From NCBI GenBank assembly GCA_021324575.1, contig JAJPIW010000070.1, positions 1 through 64,000 on the forward strand: a DNA stretch of 64,000 nt, written 5' to 3'. Under the pieces are notes generated by a model. That model had not been told where the DNA came from, did no database searches, and saw only the letters and a program-made list of their open reading frames with translations. This stretch comes from Intrasporangiaceae bacterium (lineage in GTDB: Bacteria > Actinomycetota > Actinomycetes > Actinomycetales > Dermatophilaceae). This document shows, one piece after another, positions 54,213 to 61,543 of the stretch (position 1 is the stretch's first letter; every line of letters starts with the position of its first letter). The position numbers and the translations under genes are program-made.

Positions 54213-54649
54213 GCGATCCCGACCCACTCCTCGCCGCCGCCGACGAAGTTCTGGTGCTTCCAGATCGGCACCTCGCGCTTGAGGGTGTCGATCAGCTCGC
54301 GGCACGCGTCGAAGGCCTGACCGCGGTGGGGGGCGGAGGCGGCCACGACGACGGCGAGGTCGCCGACCACGAGGGTGCCCACGCGATGGACGGTGGCCAG
54401 CCGGGTGTCTGGGTGTGCGGCCGCGACCGCGTCACACACGCCACGGAGCCGCTCCACCGCCATCGGATGCGCGGTGTAGTCCAGGCTCACGACGTCCTGG
54501 CCGTGGTCGTGGTCACGGACGATGCCGAGGAAGGCGACCAGGCCACCGCTGTGCGGCGTGCGGACCGCCTCGATGACCTCGTCGACCGACAGGACGGCGT
54601 CGCGGACGTCGGCGATGAGCACGCGGGGGCTCGTGGCGGGCGTCGGCAT
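54209..54649 (-). CDS. moaE: Molybdopterin synthase catalytic subunit
   Basis: About 146 residues. VAFLGIVRDHDHGQDVVSLDY, HRVGTLVVGDLAVVVAASAPHR and LKREVPIWKHQ (active-site Lys) are diagnostic. It transfers sulphur from MoaD to precursor Z. No moaD or other molybdenum cofactor gene lies nearby; moaE next to this protease gene is common in actinobacteria. Confidence 0.93.
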   Translation of the reverse strand: MPTPATSPRVLIADVRDAVLSVDEVIEAVRTPHSGGLVAFLGIVRDHDHGQDVVSLDYTAHPMAVERLRGVCDAVAAAHPDTRLATVHRVGTLVVGDLAVVVAASAPHRGQAFDACRELIDTLKREVPIWKHQNFVGGGEEWVGIA

Positions 54650-54854
54650 GAGGTGTCCTTCAGGCTTGGAACGGCGCGGGGGCGGCTCGGGTCATCATGC
54701 CAAACCAGCCGGGCGGCCGTCGCGGCGCATGGCATCCGGACGCCCGGCGGGGCCGGAGGGACTGCTGCGGGAACCAAACGACCGGGTGCATGGTTGTGCC
54801 ATGAGGACCGTCTCCGTCGGCGGCCCCGACCGTCCGAACCCTCTGGAGCACACC

Positions 54855-56294
54855 GTGTCCGACCGCCCGTTGCAGCCCTCCGGCGATGACCCGTCCGGCG
54901 ACGACCCTTTTGAGGGGATGCCTCCGGAGCTGGTCGAGGCCCTGCGCAGCCTGACCGGCGGGAACCTCGACCCGCAGATGGTCGAGATGCTCCGCGGAAT
55001 GGGCCTGGACCAGGTCGACCCGGCCATGCTGCAGATGGTCGGGGCCCAGATGCGGGAGATGTTCGCCGCCCCGTCCGACGGACCGGTGTCCTTGTCGACC
55101 GCCACCGACCTGGCTCGCAAGACCGCCGCCGCTGCCGGCGACCCGAGCGTGACGGCGTCCCAGAGCAGGACCGTCGCCGATGCCCTGGGCGTGGCGCGAC
55201 TCTGGCTGGACGATGTCACCTCGTTCGCCGCCCACGACCTCACCGGTTCGGCGTGGAGCCGGGCAGAGTGGATCGAGGCGACCATGCCGCTCTGGGTCGA
55301 GCTCGTCGCTCCCGTCGCTGCGGGCGTCTCCGCCGCCGTCGGCCGGGCGATGAAGGGCCAGCTCGACCGGCTCGGCGAGATGCCCGTCCCCGAGGGCATC
55401 CTCCCGGCCGGGGTCGACCCCTCGGCGGCGATGGCCCCGATGATGGACAAGATGAGCAGCGCCATGTTCTCGATGCAGCTGGGCCAGGCCGTCGGCGCGC
55501 TGGCGGGTGAGGTCGTCTCGGGTACCGAGGTGGCACTGCCGCTGGTCCCCGCCCCGCAGGTGGCCATGCTGCCGGCCAACGTCGACGCCTTCGCCGAGGG
55601 ACTGGACGTCCCGACCGACGAGGTGCGCCTCTACCTCGCGCTGCGCGAGTCGGCCCGCACTCGCCTGTTCGGCGCCGTCCCGTGGCTCGCCGCGGGGGTC
55701 ATGGCAGCGGTCCGTGACTACGCCGGCGACATCACGATCGACACCGACGCCATCGAGTCCTCGCTCGCCGGGGCCGACCTGTCCGACCCGGCCTCGCTCC
55801 AGAACGCGCTGCAGGACAACCTCTTCACGCCCGACCAGAGCCCCGCCCAGCGGGCCGCCCTGAGCCGGCTGGAGACCCTGCTCGCCCTCGTCGAGGGCTG
55901 GGTCGACGTGGTCACCGAGCGGGCCACCGCCGGCAAGCTCCCCCACGCCGACGCGCTCGGGGAGGCCGTCCGCCGCCGACGCGCGACCGGCGGTCCGGCC
56001 GAGAAGACGTTCGCCTCGCTCGTCGGGCTGGAGCTGCGCCCCCGACGGCTGCGCGATGCGGCCAACCTGTTCAAGGCACTGGAGGACCGGCTCGGTTCCG
56101 AGGGGCGCGACGCCGTGTGGCGCCACCCCGACCTGGCCCCGTCGGCAGCAGACCTCGACGACATCCTCGGCTACGTCGACCGGGCCGCCGCCGGAGACGT
56201 CCCCGACGACATGGACGCCGCCCTCGATGCTCTGCTCAGCGGCGACGACGGGCACCCGTCCACCGGACCGTCCGGCAGCGAGCCGAGCGCGTGA
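54855..56294 (+). CDS. DUF2342 putative zinc-dependent metalloprotease family protein
   Basis: About 479 residues from the GTG at 54855 (GGAG 6 bases upstream); an ATG at 54801 is an alternative. An acidic, disordered N-terminus precedes a helical domain: GMPPELVEALRSLTGG, MLRGMGLDQVDPAMLQMVG, and FAAHDLTGSAWSRAEWIEAT. The segment LYLALRESARTRLFGAVPWL corresponds to where relatives usually carry a His-containing site (LREAAHxRLF, memory); here that His is Thr, so catalysis is uncertain. Corresponds in order to Rv3195. Confidence 0.8.
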   Translation: MSDRPLQPSGDDPSGDDPFEGMPPELVEALRSLTGGNLDPQMVEMLRGMGLDQVDPAMLQMVGAQMREMFAAPSDGPVSLSTATDLARKTAAAAGDPSVTASQSRTVADALGVARLWLDDVTSFAAHDLTGSAWSRAEWIEATMPLWVELVAPVAAGVSAAVGRAMKGQLDRLGEMPVPEGILPAGVDPSAAMAPMMDKMSSAMFSMQLGQAVGALAGEVVSGTEVALPLVPAPQVAMLPANVDAFAEGLDVPTDEVRLYLALRESARTRLFGAVPWLAAGVMAAVRDYAGDITIDTDAIESSLAGADLSDPASLQNALQDNLFTPDQSPAQRAALSRLETLLALVEGWVDVVTERATAGKLPHADALGEAVRRRRATGGPAEKTFASLVGLELRPRRLRDAANLFKALEDRLGSEGRDAVWRHPDLAPSAADLDDILGYVDRAAAGDVPDDMDAALDALLSGDDGHPSTGPSGSEPSA

Positions 56295-56884
56295 GCGCAG
56301 ACGCCCGGTTGGTCGGCTTCGACCACCTGGCCGTCGACCTGTCAGCGCTCCTGGACTCCTACGCACCCACCGAGCCGGACCAGCAGAGGCTGCGCACGGC
56401 ATACGCCGCCCACCTGCGGGCCCACCCGGACGCGGTCGCGAAGGCCGGGCCACCCGCGCACTTCACGGCGTCCTGCCTGGTCGTCGACCCCGATGTCGAG
56501 CGGGTGCTGTTGACCCACCACCGGCGGGCGCGCCAGTGGTTCCAGTTCGGCGGCCACCTCGAGCCGGCCGACACCGGCATCCGGGCCGCGGCCCGGCGGG
56601 AGGCTCGGGAGGAGTCCGGTCTGCCGGCCCTGGTGCCGCTTCCCGGCCCGGTCCAGCTCGACCGGCACGCCCTGGTCGGCGACTTCGGGCGGTGCCGCGA
56701 GCACCTGGACATCCGCTTCGTCGCGGTGGCCGAACCCGGTTCCGAACCCGTCGTCAGCGAGGAGTCCCTCGACGTCCGGTGGTGGCCCGTCGCTGCTCTT
56801 CCGGAGGCCACCGACACCTCGCTGCGGTCGCTCGTCGAGGCAGCCCGGCGGGCCCTCGGCAGGACCTCGGACCGGGCACGCTGA
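56291..56884 (+). CDS. NUDIX hydrolase
   Basis: About 197 residues, GTG at 56291 overlapping the previous stop. The Nudix box reads GGHLEPADTGIRAAARREAR followed by EESGL, with one extra residue before the REUXEE core, as in several actinobacterial members. An N-terminal helical segment of about 55 residues precedes the fold. Substrate unknown (nucleoside diphosphate linked compounds are typical). Coupled to the DUF2342 gene. Confidence 0.9.
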   Translation: MSADARLVGFDHLAVDLSALLDSYAPTEPDQQRLRTAYAAHLRAHPDAVAKAGPPAHFTASCLVVDPDVERVLLTHHRRARQWFQFGGHLEPADTGIRAAARREAREESGLPALVPLPGPVQLDRHALVGDFGRCREHLDIRFVAVAEPGSEPVVSEESLDVRWWPVAALPEATDTSLRSLVEAARRALGRTSDRAR

Positions 56885-56975
56885 GCACGGCCCTGCACGA
56901 TTTCGTGCTCAGCCTGGTCTAGGGTGATCCGTGGTCCAGCCGCAGATCGCGGCCCGAAACGACAAGGAGAGCCAG

Positions 56976-57137
56976 ATGGCTGACGAGACCTACAAGGGCG
57001 AGTTCTACTGCGTCAAGTGCAAGGAGAAGCGCGAGGCCGAGGGGAAGGTCGTCGTGTCCGAGAACGGCCGACGGATGGCCAAGGGTCAGTGCCCCGTGTG
57101 CGGCACGAACCTCAACCGCATCCTCGGCAAGGCCTGA
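56976..57137 (+). CDS. DUF5679 small zinc-ribbon protein
   Basis: 53 residues, ATG at 56976 after AAGGAG. Two CxxC pairs (Cys12/Cys15 in FYCVKCK and Cys39/Cys42 in QCPVCG) form a zinc ribbon. The sequence ends NLNRILGKA, typical of this actinobacterial family. Function unknown. A perfect 36-bp palindrome follows 24 bases after the stop. Confidence 0.88.
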   Translation: MADETYKGEFYCVKCKEKREAEGKVVVSENGRRMAKGQCPVCGTNLNRILGKA

Positions 57138-57161
57138 CGCCTGCCGCCGTAGCTCGACCTC

Positions 57162-57197
57162 CAGGGGCCCTACCGGATCGATCCGGTAGGGCCCCTG
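57162..57197. terminator. Perfect 36-bp palindrome after DUF5679
   Basis: Begins CAGGGGCCCTACCGGATC and continues as its exact complement, centre at 57179/57180. Likely the terminator for the short DUF5679 transcript; no T-run. It lies between two forward genes. Confidence 0.75.
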
Positions 57198-57243
57198 TGG
57201 ATGACCGGCCGGGCGGATCCGGAGACTGTGCCAAGGTGCTGGG

Positions 57244-58134
57244 ATGGACGCCGACCCACCTCCCGCCGCAGCCCGGACCGCACCGCGCCTCCTCACCGGG
57301 CATGCCCCTCGCCGGCGCCCCGATGGGGGAATCCAGCTCGGCACCGACGCATCGGGCGGGCTGGTCCTGGACGGCCTCACCCACGACGACGTCCAGCTCC
57401 TCGCCCGGATCGACGGCCGGTCGACCCGCGACGACCTCACCGCCCACCCCTCTCGCGCCGGCCTGGTTTCGCCGCGGGCCGAGCAGCTGCTCGACCTGCT
57501 CGGAGCGGCCGGCCTGGTGACCGACCCCTCACCGCCGTCGGCGATGCGGCAGCGGGTCGTGCTCGTCGACGGCGCCGGCCCCGTCGCCCGCGCGCTCGCC
57601 GCTCAGCTGTCCGACATCGGAGTCGGCGCGATCCGGTCCGGGCCGTATGCCGTCGACGCCGCCGACGCGACCGGTGCCCGCCCCGACCTGGTCCTGGTCG
57701 TGGGACCCGCCCCGGTCGCACCGGGACGGGTCCAGCCGCTCCGGGCGCGCGGCATACGACACCTGGTCGTCGCCATCGCCGAGGCCAGCGCGGTCCTCGG
57801 TCCGTTGGTCACACCCGGACGGTCGCCGTGCCTGGAGTGCCTCGACCGACAACGGGCCGACCGCGACGCGGGCTGGCCGGCTGCGCTCGAGGGGCTGGCC
57901 GTCGGCGCCCCGGAGGCGGTCGCGTGCGAGCCGACTCTCGCCGCCCTGGCCACCGGTCTGGCGGTGGCGGTGACCGTTGCGGCACTCCAGGGCCAGTGCC
58001 CGGGTGGGGTGACGCTCGAGGTCGGCCTGCCCTGGCCGCGGGTCGTCCAGCGCCAGTGGTCGGCACACCCGGCGTGCGGCTGCGGAGCGGGACGCTCCGG
58101 TGAGGAGCGGCTCGGGAGACAATGGACGGCGTGA
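57244..58134 (+). CDS. ThiF/cyclodehydratase-like protein lacking the nucleotide site
   Basis: About 296 residues. Order and wording (RVVLVDGAGPVARALAAQL, VTPGRSPCLECLDRQRADRD, HPACGCG) resemble ThiF-type or TOMM-cyclodehydratase domains: a degenerate Rossmann glycine motif and two cysteine pairs that could bind zinc. The ATP-binding Arg/Lys set of real ThiF enzymes is not visible. An N-terminal winged-helix-like part (GLTHDDVQLLARIDGRSTRD) may bind peptide. Corresponds in order to Rv3196 (memory). It overlaps the kinase gene by 13 bases. Confidence 0.6.
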   Translation: MDADPPPAAARTAPRLLTGHAPRRRPDGGIQLGTDASGGLVLDGLTHDDVQLLARIDGRSTRDDLTAHPSRAGLVSPRAEQLLDLLGAAGLVTDPSPPSAMRQRVVLVDGAGPVARALAAQLSDIGVGAIRSGPYAVDAADATGARPDLVLVVGPAPVAPGRVQPLRARGIRHLVVAIAEASAVLGPLVTPGRSPCLECLDRQRADRDAGWPAALEGLAVGAPEAVACEPTLAALATGLAVAVTVAALQGQCPGGVTLEVGLPWPRVVQRQWSAHPACGCGAGRSGEERLGRQWTA

Positions 58135-59468
58135 GTGACCTTCCGCGGGGAGCCGTGATCCGCACGGCCAAGCTGGCCGCGCTCCCGATCGGGTTCGCGG
58201 GCCGGACCGCGTGGGGCATCGGCAAGCGGCTCGGCGGCAAGCCGGCCGAGGCCGTCGCGGCCGAGCTGCAGGCCCGCACCGCGGCCCAGCTGTTCGCCGT
58301 GCTCGGCGAGCTCAAGGGTGGCGCGATGAAGGTCGGGCAGGCGCTCTCGGTCATGGAGGCGGCCATGCCCGAGGAGCTGGCCGGCCCCTACCGGGCCACC
58401 CTCACCAAGCTCCAGGAGGCCGCCCCGCCGATGCCGAGCCGGGCCGTGCACAACGTCCTGGCCACCGAGCTGGGGCCGCGCTGGCGGACGAGCAAGTTCC
58501 TGTCGTTCGAGGACACCCCGGCGGCGGCCGCCTCGATCGGGCAGGTGCACCGAGCCGTCTGGCGTGACGGACGGGAGGTCGCCGTCAAGGTCCAGTACCC
58601 CGGTGCGGGCGAGGCGTTGATGAGCGACCTGGCCCAGCTGGCCCGCGTCGCCCGGGTGGCGACGGCCTGGATCCCCGGCCTGGACATCAAGCCGATCACC
58701 GACGAGCTGCGGTCCCGGATGGGCGAGGAGCTCGACTACGACCTCGAGGCCAAGAACCAGCGTGCCTTCGTCCGCGGCTTCGCCGGTGACGCGCACTTCA
58801 CCGTGCCCGACGTGCTCGTCCACTCCGAGCACGTCATCGTCTCCGAATGGGTGGAGGGGACGCCGCTGTCGCGGATCATCGCCTCCGGGACCCCCGCCGA
58901 GCGCAACCGGGCGGCCGAGCTCTACCTGGAGTTCCTCCTCACGGCGCCCACCCGCGCCCGGCTGCTCCACGCCGACCCGCACCCGGGCAACTTCCGGATC
59001 ACACCGGAGGGCAGGCTGGCCGTGCTCGACTACGGCCTGGTCAACCGGCTCCCCCATGGGCTGCCCCCGGAGATGGGCACCTTCATCTCCTATGCGTTGG
59101 CCGGGCAGGCCGCTGAGATGGCCGACGGGCTACGGCGCGAGGGTTTCATCAAGCCCACGGTGCACATCGACCCCGAGGCACTGCTCGGCTACCTCTCCCC
59201 CTTCATCGACCCGCTGCGGCACGAGGAGTTCACCTTCAGCCGGCCCTGGCTGCGTGGGATGGCGGCCAACCTGCAGGACATGCGGCGCCCGGAGTTCCTC
59301 GTCGGGCTCAAGCTCAACCTGCCCCCGGCATACGTGCTCATCCACCGGGTCTGGCTCGGCGGCATCGGCGTGCTGTGTCAGATCGGCGGTACGGTCCGGG
59401 CCCGCGACATCATCCTGGCCAGCCTGCCCGGCGTGATCCCCGAGATCCTCCCGGCACCTGTCCCCTGA
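58122..59468 (+). CDS. ABC1/UbiB/AarF-family atypical kinase
   Basis: About 448 residues. Family hallmarks: KGGAMKVGQALSVMEAA (KxGQ), AAAASIGQVHRAV (Ala-rich loop), VAVKVQYPG (Lys), LLHADPHPGNFRI (catalytic loop) and VLDYGLVNRLP (DYG for DFG). These proteins act in lipid or quinone metabolism as ATPases or kinases. ATG at 58122 or the GTG at 58131 that overlaps the previous stop. Corresponds in order to Rv3197, next to whiB7. Confidence 0.9.
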   Translation: MDGVSDLPRGAVIRTAKLAALPIGFAGRTAWGIGKRLGGKPAEAVAAELQARTAAQLFAVLGELKGGAMKVGQALSVMEAAMPEELAGPYRATLTKLQEAAPPMPSRAVHNVLATELGPRWRTSKFLSFEDTPAAAASIGQVHRAVWRDGREVAVKVQYPGAGEALMSDLAQLARVARVATAWIPGLDIKPITDELRSRMGEELDYDLEAKNQRAFVRGFAGDAHFTVPDVLVHSEHVIVSEWVEGTPLSRIIASGTPAERNRAAELYLEFLLTAPTRARLLHADPHPGNFRITPEGRLAVLDYGLVNRLPHGLPPEMGTFISYALAGQAAEMADGLRREGFIKPTVHIDPEALLGYLSPFIDPLRHEEFTFSRPWLRGMAANLQDMRRPEFLVGLKLNLPPAYVLIHRVWLGGIGVLCQIGGTVRARDIILASLPGVIPEILPAPVP

Positions 59469-59474
59469 CCTCTT

Positions 59475-59584
59475 GCGTCTGCGGATCTGAGGGCTCTCGT
59501 CGCTCACCGACGCAGACGCAACGGTAGGCCGCCCGGCTTGCGTCTGCGTCGCCGTGCGGGGGGAACCCTCAGATCCGCAGACGC
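59475..59584. repeat. Nested inverted repeats between convergent genes
   Basis: Outer arms GCGTCTGCGGATCTGAGGG (59475-59493) and its exact complement (59566-59584), 19 bp. Inner arms GACGCAGACGCAA (59509-59521) and TTGCGTCTGCGTC (59538-59550), 13 bp. The outer left arm also shares GCGTCTGCG with the inner arms. It fills the 121-base gap between the kinase and the convergent zinc-protein gene. Confidence 0.85.
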
Positions 59585-59589
59585 TGGGG

Positions 59590-59793
59590 TCACCACCAGG
59601 CAGAGTCGAGCTTGCCCTCGATGCTGCGCAGGTGCTCGCGGCTGCACCGGTCGCACGTCCAGACGTCGCGTCCGTTCTCGGTGCCCCGGCTCCAGGTGAG
59701 CCGAGCGCGATCCGCAGCGTCGGCACTGGCCGGGATGCCGCCGCAGGTCACGCAGACCGGGCTCGGTTGCGGCGCAACGGGTTCGGTGCTCAC
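59590..59793 (-). CDS. Small zinc-binding protein (unrecognised family)
   Basis: 67 residues from the GTG at 59793, overlapping the stop of the HhH-GPD gene (GTGA). Two CxxC pairs, VCVTCGG and TCDRC, surround a loop with ARLTWSRGTENGRDVW. It looks like a small treble-clef or zinc-ribbon protein. Coupling to a DNA-repair gene suggests a nucleic-acid role, but this is a guess. Confidence 0.75.
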   Translation of the reverse strand: MSTEPVAPQPSPVCVTCGGIPASADAADRARLTWSRGTENGRDVWTCDRCSREHLRSIEGKLDSAWW

Positions 59794-60395
59794 GATGCAG
59801 CGGCTGCCTTGGCTGCCGCCTTCGCCGACTTCTTGAAGTCGCGGACCTTGGCGAGGGACTCGGCATCGACGACATCGGCCACCGAGCGGTAGGAGCCCTC
59901 CTCGGCATACGGTCCGATCGCCTCGCGCCACCCACTGGGTTGCACCCCCAGCCGCTTGCCGAGCAGGGCGGCGAAGATCCTGGCCTTCTGGTCGCCGTAG
60001 CCGGGCAGGGCCTTGAGCCGGGCGAGGAGATCAGCGGTGGAGGAGGCCGTGGTCCAGATCGCCGCGGCGTCGCCGCCGTAGGTCCCGACGACCGTCGCGG
60101 CGAGCTGCTGGACCCGACCGCCCATCGAGCGGCCGTAGCGGTGGATCGCCGGCGGCGTCGAGGCGAGGTCCGCGAACGCCTCGGGGTCGGCGGCGGCGAT
60201 GGCCGCGGGGTCGAGGGTCCCGAAGCGGTCGAGGATCTTGGCCGGTCCACGGAACGCATGCTCCATCGGGTACTGCTGGTCGAGCAGCATGCCGACGAGC
60301 AGGGCGAACGGGTCACTGCTGAGGACCTCGTCGGCGTGGGCGTCCTGGGCGATCCGGATCGAGGGAGAGGCGGGCGTGCGCGGCATACCGATCAC
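59790..60395 (-). CDS. HhH-GPD-type base-excision DNA repair protein
   Basis: About 201 residues. DPFALLVGMLLDQQYPMEHA at the N-terminus, LLARLKALPGYGDQKARIFA (helix-hairpin-helix) and GVQPSGWREAIGPYAEEG are typical of this actinobacterial group. The Lys/Asp catalytic pair of EndoIII-like enzymes is not clear to me. A Lys/Ala-rich tail (KKSAKAAAKAAAAS) ends it. Start GTG 60395 or ATG 60386. Confidence 0.85.
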   Translation of the reverse strand: MIGMPRTPASPSIRIAQDAHADEVLSSDPFALLVGMLLDQQYPMEHAFRGPAKILDRFGTLDPAAIAAADPEAFADLASTPPAIHRYGRSMGGRVQQLAATVVGTYGGDAAAIWTTASSTADLLARLKALPGYGDQKARIFAALLGKRLGVQPSGWREAIGPYAEEGSYRSVADVVDAESLAKVRDFKKSAKAAAKAAAAS

Positions 60396-60483
60396 TGTAT
60401 GGCGAACCGCCGCCCAAGCACCCGACCCGCGTCGGCTCGGGGGCTGACGCGGGTCGGGGAACCTGCTGGGTGGTGGACGGCGG

Positions 60484-60615
60484 TCATCGAGTGATCCGCG
60501 CCAGGTGCATCTGCATCACGTGGCGTTCCAGGTGTTCCTGGCGCGCCGTGCGCTGCTCGTGCTGGACGCGGGTGTGCTCGATGCGCCGCAGCTTGTGCTT
60601 CCTGCGGTTGTACAT
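60484..60615 (-). CDS. Small basic protein of 43 residues, unrecognised
   Basis: ATG at 60615 after AAGGAGT at 5 bases. The product begins MYNRRKHKLRRIEHTRVQHE and ends MHLARITR, with His/Arg/Gln-rich helical composition and no cysteines. Ribosome site, reasonable spacing to whiB7 upstream on the same strand and protein-like composition support it. Function not recognised; it could be a nucleic-acid or ribosome-associated peptide. Confidence 0.6.
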   Translation of the reverse strand: MYNRRKHKLRRIEHTRVQHEQRTARQEHLERHVMQMHLARITR

Positions 60616-60661
60616 CGGGTACTCCTTGGGTCAAGAGGTTGGTCATGGTCTGGTCGGGCGC

Positions 60662-60946
60662 CTAGGCGGCGACCGGGTTCTTGCGCGGACGGCCACGGGG
60701 CCGCTTGCGGGCGACGATCACGCCGGCGACGAAGAGCTCGCCGCCCCAGACGCCCCAGGGCTCCCGGCGGTCGAGCGCCCCGGCGAGGCACTGAGACCGG
60801 GCCGGGCACGTCCCGCAGAGTGCCTTGGCGAACTCGACGTCCTGCGGCAGCTCGGCGAACCAGATCTCCGCGTCGTTCTCACGGCACGGAATCAGCTCGT
60901 CACCCTCGGTCGGCGCGATTGCGTCGATGAGTTCGGTTAGCGCCAT
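60662..60946 (-). CDS. whiB7: WhiB7 redox-sensing transcription factor
   Basis: 94 residues from the ATG at 60946, with AAGGAGGTG 6 bases upstream. Iron-sulphur ligands Cys21, Cys44, Cys47 and Cys53, the loop EPWGVWGGE, and a C-terminal AT-hook RGRPRK are the WhiB7 signature. With sigma A it activates intrinsic antibiotic resistance genes. It lies downstream of uvrD2 on the same strand, as in mycobacteria. A small frame and terminator lie in its leader. Confidence 0.93.
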   Translation of the reverse strand: MALTELIDAIAPTEGDELIPCRENDAEIWFAELPQDVEFAKALCGTCPARSQCLAGALDRREPWGVWGGELFVAGVIVARKRPRGRPRKNPVAA

Positions 60947-61082
60947 GGTGCTCACCTCCTTGTCCCTGCCCCTCGTGGGGGCCTTGTGTCGGCGGTCGGT
61001 GCCTGGTGGGGCGGTGACCGGTGTTCGGTGCGTTGACGTGCTGTTCATCTGTGGTGGCCTTGGGGGTCGGGCGGCCGGACAA

Positions 61083-61119
61083 CAAAAAGGCCGCGGGTCC
61101 CGATGTCGGGATCCGCGGC
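61083..61119 (-). terminator. Intrinsic terminator in the whiB7 leader (candidate attenuator)
   Basis: On the reverse strand GGCCGCGGATCCCG, loop ACAT, then the complementary CGGGACCCGCGGCC, followed by TTTTTGTTG: a classical stem plus T-run. It lies 22 bases after the small upstream frame and 137 bases before the whiB7 ATG. Either it ends the upstream transcript or it attenuates whiB7. Confidence 0.85.
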
Positions 61120-61141
61120 CTGTAGGCCCTGTCTGGTGGTG

Positions 61142-61402
61142 CTAGACGGGTGAGCCCTGGAGGCGAGGAGTCGCGACATCGATGGTCTGGGTGGGGTCGA
61201 CGGCCCGGCCGAGGCGGTCACCGAAGCCGAAGACGACGGCGGAACCGTCGTATGCCGGGTCGACGAGAGCGCTCTTGGCGGCGGACACAGTGATCCCCTG
61301 CGTCTTGCCACGGCCGGCGGCGACGATGGAGTGGGTCGGCAGCGCGCACATGGCAAGAGCACCGAAGATCTCGGTGTTCCACGTCGTCATGGTCTTGTCC
61401 AT
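61142..61402 (-). CDS. Small upstream ORF, possible whiB7 leader peptide (86 residues)
   Basis: ATG at 61402 with GAGGAGGG 9 bases upstream. The product reads MDKTMTTWNTEIFGALAMCA, LPTHSIVAAGRGK, then AYDGSAVVFGFGDRLGRAVD. I recognise no family. Its place between uvrD2 and whiB7, a good ribosome site, and a terminator right after the stop fit a translated leader frame controlling whiB7 attenuation. It is longer than most described leader frames, so a separate small protein is equally possible. Confidence 0.6.
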   Translation of the reverse strand: MDKTMTTWNTEIFGALAMCALPTHSIVAAGRGKTQGITVSAAKSALVDPAYDGSAVVFGFGDRLGRAVDPTQTIDVATPRLQGSPV

Positions 61403-61502
61403 CAGGGCCAACCCTCCTCGTCTGTGCTCGTCGCGCCCGGGTGCGCGGGGATGGATCCCGGTGTGCGTTCAGGATAGGCGCCGCCGTCGCGGCGGGGCAA
61501 AC

Positions 61503-61520
61503 TATTTATCGAAGAATTTT
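61503..61520 (-). promoter_or_regulatory. Candidate whiB7 promoter with AT-rich WhiB7-type element
   Basis: On the reverse strand AAAATT (61520-61515) precedes a -10-like TAAATA (61508-61503) by 6 bases. WhiB7-activated promoters carry a short A/T block just upstream of the -10. This is the most AT-rich spot between uvrD2 and whiB7, about 100 bases before the small ORF. Confidence 0.45.
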
Positions 61521-61543
61521 CGCGGTACTGCCGCGGACACCGG

